A stretch of DNA of 20,387 bases, from assembly GCA_004552155.1 (NCBI GenBank), contig SFPF01000083.1, positions 1 through 20,387 on the forward strand, given 5' to 3'. Numbering within the stretch: the first letter of the stretch is position 1; each line of letters starts with the position of its first letter. The stretch is from Bacteroidales bacterium. GTDB taxonomy: Bacteria; Bacteroidota; Bacteroidia; Bacteroidales; Bacteroidaceae. The notes under the pieces are model-generated. The model searched no databases. It had not been told where the DNA came from and was given only the letters and a program-made list of their open reading frames with translations. Position numbers and translations under genes: made by a program. Shown here piece by piece: positions 8,801-16,081 of this stretch.

Positions 8801-9230
8801 GGTTGCCGTCGTCGGGAGTATTCCAGGAGTCAACCACTACACCCTGTGCCACGCCGCCGGAAGTCTGCATATTGACGATGTTGCTGCCGATCTTGATGGT
8901 CCAAGGGTAGGTGCTGTTGCCGGTCTCGGCGAACGTGACGGGCGAAGTGGGTTCATCTTCATAGGAACCGTCGCTGCGTACGAACTTGCCTGCACCGAGC
9001 GAGTAGAGATACTTGTTCTCGCCGTTGCTGCCGGCAATCTTGGAAGAATAAGCACTCTGGGAAGAGTAGAAAAGGAAACCGCGCGCGCTGCGGATCACGT
9101 AGACCTTTTCGCTGCTAATCGAGGTGGTGCTCGTGACGGCGTCGCCCGAAGCGTTCACTGCCGCCACTTCGGCACGACTTTGCCCGAAGATGCAAAGCAG
9201 AAGGCCGAAGAGAGATAGCAATCTTTTCAT
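5823..9230 (-). CDS. Secreted GH95 glycoside hydrolase (alpha-L-fucosidase/galactosidase type) with duplicated N-terminal module
   Basis: 1135 residues with signal peptide MKRLLSLFGLLLCIFGQSRA. Two tandem copies of a ~110-125 residue module follow (about 43-149 and 177-301). Both contain RSARGFL, NKYLYS(L/I)GAGK(F/Y)V, (S/T)YEDxPTSP, YPW and N(I/V)xNMQ..GG; I cannot name this module. From ~334 the GH95 fold begins: LWYNVPVAK, WMEYALPLGNGQIGTTIRGG, IQFNEKTLWKG. Landmark motifs are DINVEMNYWP (677-686), EWSPEHG with E807 as likely general acid, HRHLSHL (884-890) and FQIDGNYG with D985. GH95 enzymes invert alpha-1,2-L-fucosyl or alpha-L-galactosyl linkages of host or plant glycans; the exact substrate cannot be read here. 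In GH95 enzymes I recall, the first position of the NxN pair in this motif is Asn, here Asp677. The C-terminal tail (YTLSGVRL, LPKGVYVVNGKKVIVK) resembles Bacteroidales secretion-linked tails. No susCD or other polysaccharide-utilisation genes are adjacent. Confidence 0.92.
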   Translation of the reverse strand: MKRLLSLFGLLLCIFGQSRAEVAAVNASGDAVTSTTSISSEKVYVIRSARGFLFYSSQSAYSSKIAGSNGENKYLYSLGAGKFVRSDGSYEDEPTSPVTFAETGNSTYPWTIKIGSNIVNMQTSGGVAQGVVVDSWNTPDDGNRLQIIEATAPATFNAHMQKLYGITSDTGFENSQVYAMRSARGFLLYTATADKLAGSALISEAGAADFTQTAQQLSVRTVEGNKYLYSIGAGKYVKSDGTYEDTPTSPLTLTATGDATYPWQVKLGDNVINMQETGGAAPGVIYNDYSTLDPGNKLQILRTYTEVKPDETSLYAEFNTVEAGTRPEGVSDYTLWYNVPVAKTGVSDTWMEYALPLGNGQIGTTIRGGVLKDEIQFNEKTLWKGTSANSNQGYYQNFGSIMVTDLSGSFSLADATAPVKAYNRYLDIINGVGGVNFKSSDEATSYERRYFVSATDQAFVAHYEAKGTDKMTLKFAFNPDNQIGAGSVTYAEGTAAFSGAMETIKYNAKFKVLADAGATVSTSKGFIKVENATWINLIMAAATDYDCAKSGCVTGETAEQIAAKVQARIDAAAAKEYATLLADHIAKHSELMNRVAFNIATPCTDKTTQQLVEYYNAATANKTANDGLYLESLYFQYGRYLTIGANLDTSIHAPSNLQGIWNDRSNSNFWHCDVHADINVEMNYWPVDPTNLSEMHKPFLEHIIDLATAANSPWKALAQKIKSGAPGWAVAVENNIFGGTSTWENSRIKTLGAWYCTHFWRYYKYTLDRDLLKRALPVMYDAALYTQALCTTDSKGLYEIKNEWSPEHGNTDVTAFAQQTSYELLDEIFKAHEELGSESPLTAAQISAIQNLYDKFDKGLWTETYGGKTCISEWKNYALSDQQHRHLSHLMCLYPFSQVSAFDTTTEGQKLFKAAHNGQIARNGDVTGWSMGWQTNTYARCLDGYNARRNLTLALRHSRSYGIEMGNYGGCYYNLFDAHSPFQIDGNYGCTSGIAEMLLQSYDDIITVLPALPEAWKASGSMKGLKAQGNYTVDQEWTNGEATKVVITNNLDQDREVKVRLKIGDAFTVKTYNITALGSIEIDGNGVVSSIASLPASDNLVADSIYTLSGVRLSGNVNSLPKGVYVVNGKKVIVK

Positions 9231-9296
9231 AGGTAAAAGGAATTAAGGTTAATATGATATTAGGAAAAATATTGCTTGAAGATGCCGCGCCGCGTT

Positions 9297-10064
9297 TTAT
9301 TCCGTCCAGCGCGCGGTGAGGTGGCGTTCCAGTTCTTCGGCGGAGAGGCGCAGATAGAACTGGCCGCCTTCGGCAATGGAGATGCCGCCCGTTTCCTCCG
9401 AAACGATGATGGCGATGCAGTCGCTCTTCTGCGAAATGCCGAGCGCGGCGCGGTGGCGCAAGCCGAGCGACTTGGGGATGTCCGTGTCGTGCGACACGGG
9501 CAAGATGCAGCCCGCCGCCTTGATGCGCTGGTGAGAGATGATGAGCGCACCGTCGTGCAACGGACTGTTTTTGAAGAAAATGTTTTCTATAAGCCGCTGG
9601 TTGATATTAGCGTTGATGATGTCGCCCGAATTGATGATTTCGCTCAGCCCCACGTTGCGCTCAATAACAATAAGCGCGCCCACGCGCTGTTTGCCCATGC
9701 TCATGCACGCCATGACGATGGGCATGATGTCCTCGCGGTGGCCCGTCTCCACTTTGTTGCGGTTGAAGAGCCGGCGCAGGAAGTGCGTGCTGCGGCGCGT
9801 GCCGATGCTGGAAAAGAAGTGGCGGATTTCTTCTTGGAAAAGAATGATGAGGGCTATGGCACCCATGTTGACCACCCTGTCGAGCAAGCCGCCCAAAAGG
9901 CGCATCTCGAAAATGTGGGACACGAATATCCACACGACGATTAAGACGAGGATGCCGGCAAAGATGTTGGCAGAACTCGACTCTTTCATCAGCCGGTAAA
10001 TATAGTAAAGCAACAATGCCACGAGGACAATGTCGATAATGTCTTTGATGCCGAAGGTAATCAT
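9297..10064 (-). CDS. cdaA: Membrane diadenylate cyclase CdaA (c-di-AMP synthase)
   Basis: 255 residues from the ATG at 10062-10064; a TTG two codons upstream is also in frame but the ATG gives the usual MITFGIKDIIDI. Three hydrophobic segments at about 10-28, 34-54 and 66-76 are followed by a DAC domain with the catalytic motifs DGA (171-173, in NSPLHDGALII) and RHR (203-205, in LGLRHRAALG). It condenses two ATP to cyclic di-AMP, a second messenger for osmotic and envelope control. It ends 66 bp before the GH95 gene and starts 23 bp after the ybaK-type gene. Linkage of cdaA to folP is known in other bacteria; here a deacylase gene lies between them. Confidence 0.95.
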   Translation of the reverse strand: MITFGIKDIIDIVLVALLLYYIYRLMKESSSANIFAGILVLIVVWIFVSHIFEMRLLGGLLDRVVNMGAIALIILFQEEIRHFFSSIGTRRSTHFLRRLFNRNKVETGHREDIMPIVMACMSMGKQRVGALIVIERNVGLSEIINSGDIINANINQRLIENIFFKNSPLHDGALIISHQRIKAAGCILPVSHDTDIPKSLGLRHRAALGISQKSDCIAIIVSEETGGISIAEGGQFYLRLSAEELERHLTARWTE

Positions 10065-10087
10065 TGGCAAGAGGTTTTACCGTTTAC

Positions 10088-10609
10088 TTAATGAAGGGAG
10101 AGATATTCGTAGGTATTGCCCACGGCTTTCAGATAGCGTTCAAAGTCGGCGCGGGCAATAACGACCGTGCCGCGACAATCGTTGGGGTGGAAAGAGAGTG
10201 CGGGGGCGTGTTGCAGCAGTTCGTCGAGAAAGAGATGCACGTGGTGTTCCGCATCGTTGATCAGCCCGAACGGCGAAACGCTGCCCGGCTCGAGACCGAG
10301 GTAGCGCATCATGCGCTCCGGCGAGGCAAACGAAAGTTTGCCGCACGAGGGCTGCCCTTTCGCGATGAGCGAGGCTTTGAGCCGGTGCTCGAGGTCGTGA
10401 ATGTCGAGGTCGTGGTCGCAATGAAAACACACAAGGTAATGCTTGTTGCCCTTGTGGTTACGGAAAAAGAGGTTCTTGCAATGCACGCTTCCGTCGTCTT
10501 TCCACCACCTTTTGGCCTCTTCAATAGTTTTGCCCTCAGGGTGGTGGTACACGGTAAAGGGGATATCGTGTTCGTTCAAGAAGTTGAGTACAATCTCCTC
10601 GCGTGTCAT
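10088..10609 (-). CDS. YbaK/ProX-type aminoacyl-tRNA deacylase
   Basis: 173 residues belonging to the YbaK/ProRS-associated editing domain family, which hydrolyses mischarged tRNAs (for example Ala- or Cys-tRNA(Pro)) in trans. Family features visible are FTVYHHPEGKTIEEAK, CKNLFFRNHKGNKHYLVC, the conserved lysine/serine region LSFASPERMMRYLGLEPGSVSPFGLIND, and LLQHAPALSFHPNDCRGTVVIARADFERYL. The GSVSPFGL segment is typical of the ProX/PrdX branch. Start is ATG at 10607-10609. It lies 22 bp after folP and 23 bp before cdaA, which suggests a single transcript. Substrate preference cannot be decided from sequence alone. Confidence 0.9.
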   Translation of the reverse strand: MTREEIVLNFLNEHDIPFTVYHHPEGKTIEEAKRWWKDDGSVHCKNLFFRNHKGNKHYLVCFHCDHDLDIHDLEHRLKASLIAKGQPSCGKLSFASPERMMRYLGLEPGSVSPFGLINDAEHHVHLFLDELLQHAPALSFHPNDCRGTVVIARADFERYLKAVGNTYEYLSLH

Positions 10610-10631
10610 AGCATTAGATTATGATAAAGTG

Positions 10632-11489
10632 TCAATCGTTGCGGCATTCGCGCATTTTCTCCACGATTTGCACCGCCTCTGCGGCGGCTTTCACGTCGTG
10701 GACGCGCAAGATGTGCGCTCCTTGCAGCAGGGCAATCGTGTTGAGCGCGGTGGTACCGTTGAGGGCATCGGCGGGCGTGCCGCCGATGAGTTTGTAAATC
10801 ATCGACTTGCGGGAGATGCCCACGAGGAGCGGCAGGTCGAACTCGCGGAAGTCCGCGATGTGGCTCATCAGGTCGTAGTTGTGCTCGAGGGTTTTGCCGA
10901 AACCGAAGCCGGGGTCGAGGATAATGTCGTTTGCCCCCAGTTGGCGCAGGCGTTCCACCCTTTCCGCCAAAAAGAGAAAGACCTCTCGCAAGAGGTCGTC
11001 GTAGTGGGGCGCCTGCTGCATAGTGGCAGGCGTTCCCTGAATATGCATCAAGATATACGGCACGCGCAGGCTGGCCACCGTGCGGAACATATTATTGTCC
11101 ATCGTGCCGCCCGAAATATCGTTGATGATATCTGCGCCACATTCTTCCACGCACATCCGAGCCACGTCAGCGCGGAACGTGTCCACGGAAACGGGCACCT
11201 CGGGTGCGAGGCGGCGCACAATTTGCAGTCCCCGGCGCAACCGCGCCATTTCCTCCTCAGGACTTACGTCGTCAGCCCCGGGGCGTGAAGAGTAGGCGCC
11301 GATGTCGATCATCGTGCCTCCTTCTTCGAGAATTTCCTGCACGCGGCTTTCAATCTCTGCTTCGGTCTGCTTGCGGCTGCCTGCGTAGAAAGAGTCGGGC
11401 GTTACGTTGAGAATGCCCATTACCTGCGGGCGGGCCAGTTCGAAGAGCCTCCCGCCGCAGTTGATGGAGTATGGAATGAATGGGGACAT
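10632..11489 (-). CDS. folP: Dihydropteroate synthase
   Basis: 285 residues, the usual length. The enzyme joins 6-hydroxymethyl-dihydropterin pyrophosphate and p-aminobenzoate in folate synthesis and is the sulfonamide target. Motifs in order are GILNVTPDSFYAGS, MIDIGAYSSRPGADDVSPEEE, VPVSVDTFRADVA, DIINDISGG, YILMHIQGTPATMQ, DIILDPGFGFGKTLEHN, PLLVGISRKSMIYKL and ILRVHDVKAA. All pterin-, pABA- and phosphate-binding segments appear intact. ATG at 11487-11489. It is 46 bp downstream of pncC and 22 bp before the deacylase gene. Confidence 0.97.
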   Translation of the reverse strand: MSPFIPYSINCGGRLFELARPQVMGILNVTPDSFYAGSRKQTEAEIESRVQEILEEGGTMIDIGAYSSRPGADDVSPEEEMARLRRGLQIVRRLAPEVPVSVDTFRADVARMCVEECGADIINDISGGTMDNNMFRTVASLRVPYILMHIQGTPATMQQAPHYDDLLREVFLFLAERVERLRQLGANDIILDPGFGFGKTLEHNYDLMSHIADFREFDLPLLVGISRKSMIYKLIGGTPADALNGTTALNTIALLQGAHILRVHDVKAAAEAVQIVEKMRECRND

Positions 11490-11535
11490 AAGGATAGTAA
11501 ACAGTGAACCGGTAAAAGGGTCGACGGGGTAGGTT

Positions 11536-12048
11536 TTAGGCTACCGTTTCGTCGCCGGCTTTGAGATAGTCGAGCAGCATGTGCACGGCTACGCTCGTTG
11601 CAGAGGCGAGGTTCTTGTCGCGGCCGTTGTCTTCCTCGATCATCTTGGTCACGATGTTGTCCTTCGTGCCTACGGCAATCCAAATCGTGCCTACGATCAC
11701 GCCACTCTTGCCGCCGTCGGGGCCGCCGGGGCCTGCATAGCCGCTAATGGCAACGGCGTAGTCGGTATTGAAGAGGTCGCACGCGCCGACCACCATTTGC
11801 TTCACCACCTCTTCGCAAACGGGCGTTTGCTCTTCGATGACCTTTGCATCAACGTGCAGGAGATTTTCTTTGGTTTCGTCGGCGTAGCAAATAAGGCCGC
11901 CTTTATAATAATTGGAACTGCCGGGCACGGCGGTAATCACGCTGGCGATGCGACCGGCTGTGCAACTTTCTGCAGTTGAGAGAGTTTTGGCTTCGCGCCA
12001 CAAAATTTCGTTGATTTCTTTGCTGGCAAGTTTCAAGTCTAATTCCAT
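11536..12048 (-). CDS. pncC: Nicotinamide-nucleotide amidohydrolase (CinA C-terminal family)
   Basis: 170 residues made only of the CinA C-terminal domain. It converts NMN to nicotinate mononucleotide in pyridine nucleotide recycling. Signatures are TLSTAESCTAGRIASVIT with the nucleophilic serine, VPGSSNYYKGGLICYADETKENLL, EEVVKQMVVGA, VAISGYAGPGGPDGGKSGVIVGTIWIAV and the C-terminal AVHMLLDYL. The N-terminal MoCF/CinA domain found in full-length CinA is absent, as in the free-standing PncC enzymes. ATG at 12046-12048 follows an A/T-rich tract (ACAAAAATATT). An inverted repeat element (12098-12204) separates it from tsaD, so it may have its own transcript, although no clear promoter was found. 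Confidence 0.95.
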   Translation of the reverse strand: MELDLKLASKEINEILWREAKTLSTAESCTAGRIASVITAVPGSSNYYKGGLICYADETKENLLHVDAKVIEEQTPVCEEVVKQMVVGACDLFNTDYAVAISGYAGPGGPDGGKSGVIVGTIWIAVGTKDNIVTKMIEEDNGRDKNLASATSVAVHMLLDYLKAGDETVA

Positions 12049-12097
12049 AATATTTTTGTCGTTATATGGGTTGTATGATTTATTATTGAAAGTTCAG

Positions 12098-12204
12098 GTC
12101 TCGCGAGTAGGGGCGTTTTGCAAAACGCCCGGAAAATGATTGGCTGTATTTTCCCATTCGGCGCACCCGGCGGGCGTTTTGCAAAACGCCCCTACTCGTG
12201 AGAC
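12098..12204. repeat. Inverted pair of short palindromic repeats (copies P3 and P4)
   Basis: P3 (12107-12130) and P4 (12172-12195) are inverted copies of the GTAGGGGCGTTTTGCAAAAC palindrome. The flanks also pair (GTCTCGCGAG at 12098 against CTCGTGAGAC ending at 12204, one mismatch). Inside, GGAAAAT (12131-12137) pairs with ATTTTCC (12147-12153). The pair fills the gap between the tsaD stop and the pncC start. A cruciform or a large RNA hairpin is possible. Confidence 0.85.
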
Positions 12205-12226
12205 ATTTGGTTATTATGTCTCTTTA

Positions 12227-13267
12227 TCACAACACGGTTCGCGAATAAGTGGGTTTGGAGAGCGGGCAAAAGTCTTTGTCGAGATATTTGAAGTGCCCCG
12301 TGATGGCTATCATGGCAGCATTGTCCGTGGTGTAACTGAAAGGCGGGATATAAATCGTCCAGCCGTTCTTTTCGCTCTGTTCTGCAAAGGCGGCGCGCAA
12401 GGCCGTGTTGGCCGAAACGCCGCCCGAGAGCGCCACGTGGCGGATGCCGGTCTGCTTCACTGCAAGGGCGAGTTTCTTCATCAGTATCTCCACAATCGTG
12501 CGTTCTATCGAGGCGGCAAGGTCTTCCTTGTGCTTTTCGATGAAGTCGGGGTCTTTCGCCATTTCGTCGCGCAAGAAGTAGAGGAACGACGTTTTCAGCC
12601 CGCTGAAACTGTAATCCAGTCCCGGGATATTCGGTTTACTGAAAGAATAAGCGCTGGGATTGCCTTGGCGTGCAAGGCGGTCGATGATCGGTCCTCCGGG
12701 ATAGCCTAAGCCCATCACTTTGGAGCATTTGTCCATTGCCTCTCCGGCGGCGTCGTCAATGGTCTGCCCGAGAATTTCAAGTTTGTTGTAGGCATTCACC
12801 TTGACAATCTGCGAATTGCCGCCGCTCACGAGCAGGCAGAGAAAGGGGAAAGGCGGCAGGGCCTTGCCGGCCTCGTCGGCGCGGCGTATGAAATGTGCAA
12901 GGATATGCCCTTGCAGGTGGTTGGCTTCTATAAGGGGTATGCCGAGTGCGGCGGCAAAGCCTTTGGCAAACGAGGCTCCTACGAGCAGCGACCCCATAAG
13001 GCCCGGCCCGAGCGTGACGCACACGGCAGAGAGTTGCTCTTTCGCCACGCCTGCCTGCCGCAGGGCTTCGCTCACCACGGGCACGATGTTTTGCTGATGC
13101 GCCCGCGAGGCGAGTTCTGGCACTACGCCGCCGTAGGCTTCGTGCACGGCTTGGCTGGCCGTAACGTTGCTCAACAGCACGCCGTTTTTCATCACGGCGG
13201 CCGAGGTGTCGTCGCAACTGGACTCGATGCCCAATATTATTATGTCGTTTTGAATATTCTTATTCAC
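12227..13267 (-). CDS. tsaD: tRNA t6A37 threonylcarbamoyltransferase subunit
   Basis: 346 residues, normal length. TsaD (Kae1/Gcp family) transfers threonylcarbamoyl from TC-AMP to A37 of ANN-decoding tRNAs, working with TsaB and TsaE. Key motifs are ILGIESSCDDTSAAV, GGVVPELASRAHQQN, TLGPGLMGSLLVG, metal-binding HLQGH at residues 117-121, LLVSGGNSQIV, DDAAGEAMDKCSKVMGLGYP, FSGLKTSFLY, HVALSGGVSANTALR and YTTDNAAMIA. The start appears to be GTG at 13265-13267, since no ATG precedes the conserved IESSC block in this frame. It is 12 bp downstream of map, so the two are almost surely co-transcribed. No damage visible. Confidence 0.97.
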   Translation of the reverse strand: MNKNIQNDIIILGIESSCDDTSAAVMKNGVLLSNVTASQAVHEAYGGVVPELASRAHQQNIVPVVSEALRQAGVAKEQLSAVCVTLGPGLMGSLLVGASFAKGFAAALGIPLIEANHLQGHILAHFIRRADEAGKALPPFPFLCLLVSGGNSQIVKVNAYNKLEILGQTIDDAAGEAMDKCSKVMGLGYPGGPIIDRLARQGNPSAYSFSKPNIPGLDYSFSGLKTSFLYFLRDEMAKDPDFIEKHKEDLAASIERTIVEILMKKLALAVKQTGIRHVALSGGVSANTALRAAFAEQSEKNGWTIYIPPFSYTTDNAAMIAITGHFKYLDKDFCPLSKPTYSRTVL

Positions 13268-13279
13268 CGAGAGAGGGAA

Positions 13280-14038
13280 TTAATGTGTGAGGATTTCGAG
13301 CCCGTGCTCCGTCATCAGGAACGTGTGCTCCCATTGTGCGGAAGGCAACTCGTCTTCCGTCACCACGGTCCAGCCGTCTTCTTCGTCGATAAACACTTCC
13401 CACGTGCCCATGTTAATCATCGGCTCGATGGTAAACACCATGCCCGGCACGAGAAGCATACCCTTGCGGTGCGTGTTGTAGTGGTCCACTTCGGGTTCTT
13501 CATGAAATTCCAGCCCAACGCCGTGTCCGCAGAGCGCGCGTACCACGCCGAAGCCGTTTTTATGGGCGTGGCGCGATATGGCCTTGCCGATGTCGCCCAC
13601 GAAGCCCCAGGGCTTTGCGGCTTCCGCGCCGATTTCGAGACATTCCTTTGCCACGCGCACGAGTTTCTCCTTTTCAGGCGTCGTTTGCCCTATGACAAAC
13701 ATGCGCGAGGCGTCGCTATAATAGCCGTCGAGTATGGTGGAAACGTCTACGTTGATGATGTCGCCCTCTTCGAGGATATCGTCTTCCGAGGGAATGCCGT
13801 GGCACACCACTTCGTTGATGCTCGTGCAGACGCTCTTGGGGAAGCCTTCGTAGTTGAGCGGCGCGGGAATGGCCACCACGCCGGAGCGGCGAATGCCTTC
13901 TATTTGCTCGGGCGTTTTGATGAGTTCCCTTTTCGGCACGAGTTCTCCTCGGTTTTGGAAACCGAGTACGCGCTTATCGAAATCCGTGGGTGCCGTGCCG
14001 GGAGCGACGTGCCAGTTTCTTATGATTTTGTGAGCCAT
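13280..14038 (-). CDS. map: Type I methionine aminopeptidase with apparent ~35-residue internal gap
   Basis: Removes the N-terminal methionine from nascent proteins. From the ATG at 14036-14038 (MAHKIIRNWHVAPGT) the protein has 252 residues; a GTG ten codons earlier is in frame but lies inside the promoter. The metal-binding catalytic core is complete: the two aspartates in NVDVSTILDGYYSDASRMF, His in CGHGVGLEFHEEP, Glu in FTIEPMINMGTW and Glu in AQWEHTFLM. Bacteroidetes homologues I remember read RRSGxxNTAVLD..., then about 35 residues, then GAxPAPLNYEGFPKSVC. Here RRSGVV is joined directly to AIPAPLN, at 13873/13874. The gap keeps the frame but removes helices of the N-terminal half, so activity is doubtful unless it is an assembly error. 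Confidence 0.9.
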   Translation of the reverse strand: MAHKIIRNWHVAPGTAPTDFDKRVLGFQNRGELVPKRELIKTPEQIEGIRRSGVVAIPAPLNYEGFPKSVCTSINEVVCHGIPSEDDILEEGDIINVDVSTILDGYYSDASRMFVIGQTTPEKEKLVRVAKECLEIGAEAAKPWGFVGDIGKAISRHAHKNGFGVVRALCGHGVGLEFHEEPEVDHYNTHRKGMLLVPGMVFTIEPMINMGTWEVFIDEEDGWTVVTEDELPSAQWEHTFLMTEHGLEILTH

Positions 14039-14067
14039 GATTCTTAAAAATATCGCTTTGCTGCGCA

Positions 14068-14075
14068 CAAAGTTA
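14068..14075 (-). promoter_or_regulatory. map promoter, -7 element
   Basis: Minus strand reads TAACTTTG, matching TAnnTTTG, followed by TGCGCA, and placed 29 bp before the map ATG. It begins within 15 bp of the rho stop, so map and tsaD can be transcribed independently of rho. The -33 region lacks TTTG. Confidence 0.6.
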
Positions 14076-14088
14076 CTAATTTCCTTTG

Positions 14089-15902
14089 CTACCCGTTCAT
14101 AGAAGCGAGAAATTCCTCGTTATCGAGCGTATCTTCCACGCGTTTTTTCACGTCGTTCATTGCTTCTATGGGGGTCATGTCGGCAATATAGTTGCGCAGC
14201 ACCCACATGCGGCGAATGGTTTGCTCGGAGAGGAGCAGGTCGTCGCGGCGGGTTGATGAGGCGGTGATGTTGATAGCGGGGAAGATGCGCTTGTTGGCGA
14301 GCGTGCGGTCGAGTTGGAGTTCCATGTTGCCCGTACCCTTGAATTCCTCGAATATAACTTCGTCCATCTTTGAACCCGTGTCGATGAGCGCGGTAGCGAT
14401 GATCGTGAGCGATCCGCCGCCTTCGATGTTTCTTGCCGCGCCGAAGAAGCGTTTGGGCTTTTGCAGCGCGTTTGCGTCCACGCCGCCCGAGAGCACTTTG
14501 CCCGAGGCAGGCGCCACGGTGTTGTAGGCTCGTGCGAGGCGCGTTATGGAATCGAGGAAAATCACTACGTCGTGGCCACACTCTACCATGCGCTTGGCTT
14601 TTTCGAGCACGATGCTGGCAATTTTCACGTGGCGGGCGGCGGGCTCGTCGAAGGTGGAGGCGATGACTTCCGCGTTGACCGTGCGTGCCATGTCGGTCAC
14701 TTCTTCAGGGCGCTCGTCGATGAGCAGCATTATTAAATAGGTATCGGGGTGGTTGCGGGCGATGGCGTTGGCGATGTCCTTCATGAGCATCGTCTTACCC
14801 GTCTTGGGCTGTGCCACGATGAGGGCGCGCTGTCCTTTGCCTATGGGCGTGAAGAGGTCCACGAGGCGGCACGACGTGCTGTCGCCTTTGCCCGAGCAGA
14901 GTTTGAACTTCTCTTCGGGGAAGAGCGGCGTGAGGTGTTCAAACGCCACGCGGTCGCGCACCAGTTGCGGGTCGAGGCCGTTGATGCGGTCGATGGTTTG
15001 CAGCGTGAAGTACTTGTCGCCTTCTTTCGGTATTCTCACCTGTCCTTCCACCCATAGATGTCGTCGGGCGAGGGGAGATAATTGTAGTCCGATGAACGCA
15101 GGAAGCCGAAGCCTTCGGGCGCGTTTTCCAGTACGCCGCGGCCATTGAGCAGATGCTCGTAGGGATTGGCGGCTGCATATTGTTCCGGCTCTGGCTCGAC
15201 GTCTTTCTTAATGAAAGCGGGCTGCTCGGCATAGCGCGGCGTCTGGGGATAGTCATACGCGTTTCTGCCCGTCTCTGCCTGGGCGAAGAGTTGTTGCAGT
15301 TCGCTGTCGGTGTAAGGGGCGGGAATATCTTTCAGGATAATAAAGTCCTTTTCTTTCTCTTCTCCCTCGGTTTTGGCGGCTGCCGGCGCGGGGGTCTGTG
15401 TCTGTTCGATTTTGTTGCGGTTCAACGCCTTGCGCACCTCTTCCAAATCCAGCACGCTGTTTGCAAGGTCGTTATCGCTATTGTTTTGTCCTGCCTGCAT
15501 TTGTTCTGCGAGGAAGTCGGGCATTGCGTCTTCGTTGCGCTTCTTGGTGGGTACTTCCTTTGCCTCCGGCTGTTGCTCGGTCTCGGGCGCAGGTGCGTCG
15601 CCGCGCAGCATGGCCTGCTCTGCCACAGAAAGGCGCGGGCGTTTCTTCTTGGCATTCGGGTCTTGCTCGAAGCGTTCACTGCCGCCGCTTTGCGTGGCCG
15701 AAAACACGTGGTCGGCTTCTTTCTTCACGATGCGCGTGCGCCGTTTTGCCGGAGCCGCCACAGCGGTTTGCTCCGCCTGTGCGTCGAGAATGTCGTAAAC
15801 GAGGCTTTCTTTGTCAGTCTGGTTTGCCGTTTGCAGCGTTTTCCTTGTTGCTTTCCCTCGTGCATGCAGCATTGTTTCAGTTCCATTAAGTCCATGCGTC
15901 AT
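14089..15902 (-). pseudogene. rho: Transcription termination factor Rho, frame broken in RNA-binding domain
   Basis: Rho is the hexameric RNA helicase that ends untranslated transcripts. The first reading frame (15902 down to 15036) encodes DKESLVYDILDAQAE, a long Glu/Gln/Lys/Ala-rich disordered insert usual in Bacteroidetes, and the start of the cold-shock RNA-binding fold (GFGFLRSSDYNYLPSPDDIY), then stops. The second frame resumes with VEGQVRIPKEGDKYF and continues intact: VAQPKTGKTMLMKDIA (Walker A), VVIFLDSITRLARAYNT (Walker B), ASGKVLSGGVDANALQKPKR (Q loop), GTGNMELQLDR and SSTRRDDLL, ending ASMNG. Family comparison says about 16 residues (the VSxSQIxxFGLKTGD region) are missing at 15052-15053. 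The start is uncertain: 15900-15902 ATG sits next to a hairpin, and ATG at 15870-15872 is an alternative; an overlapping frame at 15886 reads MDLMELKQ, hinting at another small error near the N-terminus. Confidence 0.9.
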
Positions 15903-16076
15903 GAAGCGGGTAGCCGCTTTGGGTGCATGCAGGGTGAAGGCTTAAAAAGATTTTTGTTGGGATTGGGAAGCGGGGTTTTGTCAAAAACTGTACGAATAGC
16001 AATGGCTCTAAGCCTGTGAAAGAAAAGAAAAATCGCTATTCTCTAAGGGAGCAAATGATGCTCCGCCCCTTTTTCT
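15903..16076 (-). promoter_or_regulatory. Structured 5' leader of rho
   Basis: About 175 nt between the predicted start site and the rho ATG with at least three possible hairpins: GGAGCA/TGCTCC (16048-16053 with 16059-16064), GAATAGC/GCTATTC (15994-16000 with 16035-16041) and AAGCGG/CCGCTT with a 4-nt loop (15904-15919) touching the 15902 start codon. CTGCATGCAC occurs in the leader near 15930 and again just inside the gene near 15865. Rho genes are autoregulated in other bacteria by leader attenuation; the same is possible here but not shown. Confidence 0.4.
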
Positions 16077-16081
16077 TGGCG

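Noticed and set aside
6735..9218. 827-codon open frame on the plus strand
   Set aside because: Antisense to the GH95 gene, no recognisable domain, Gly/Val/Glu-rich shadow composition.
15036..15902. Separate hypothetical gene upstream of rho
   Set aside because: The final residues are the Rho cold-shock fold, so this is the N-terminal part of a broken rho gene.
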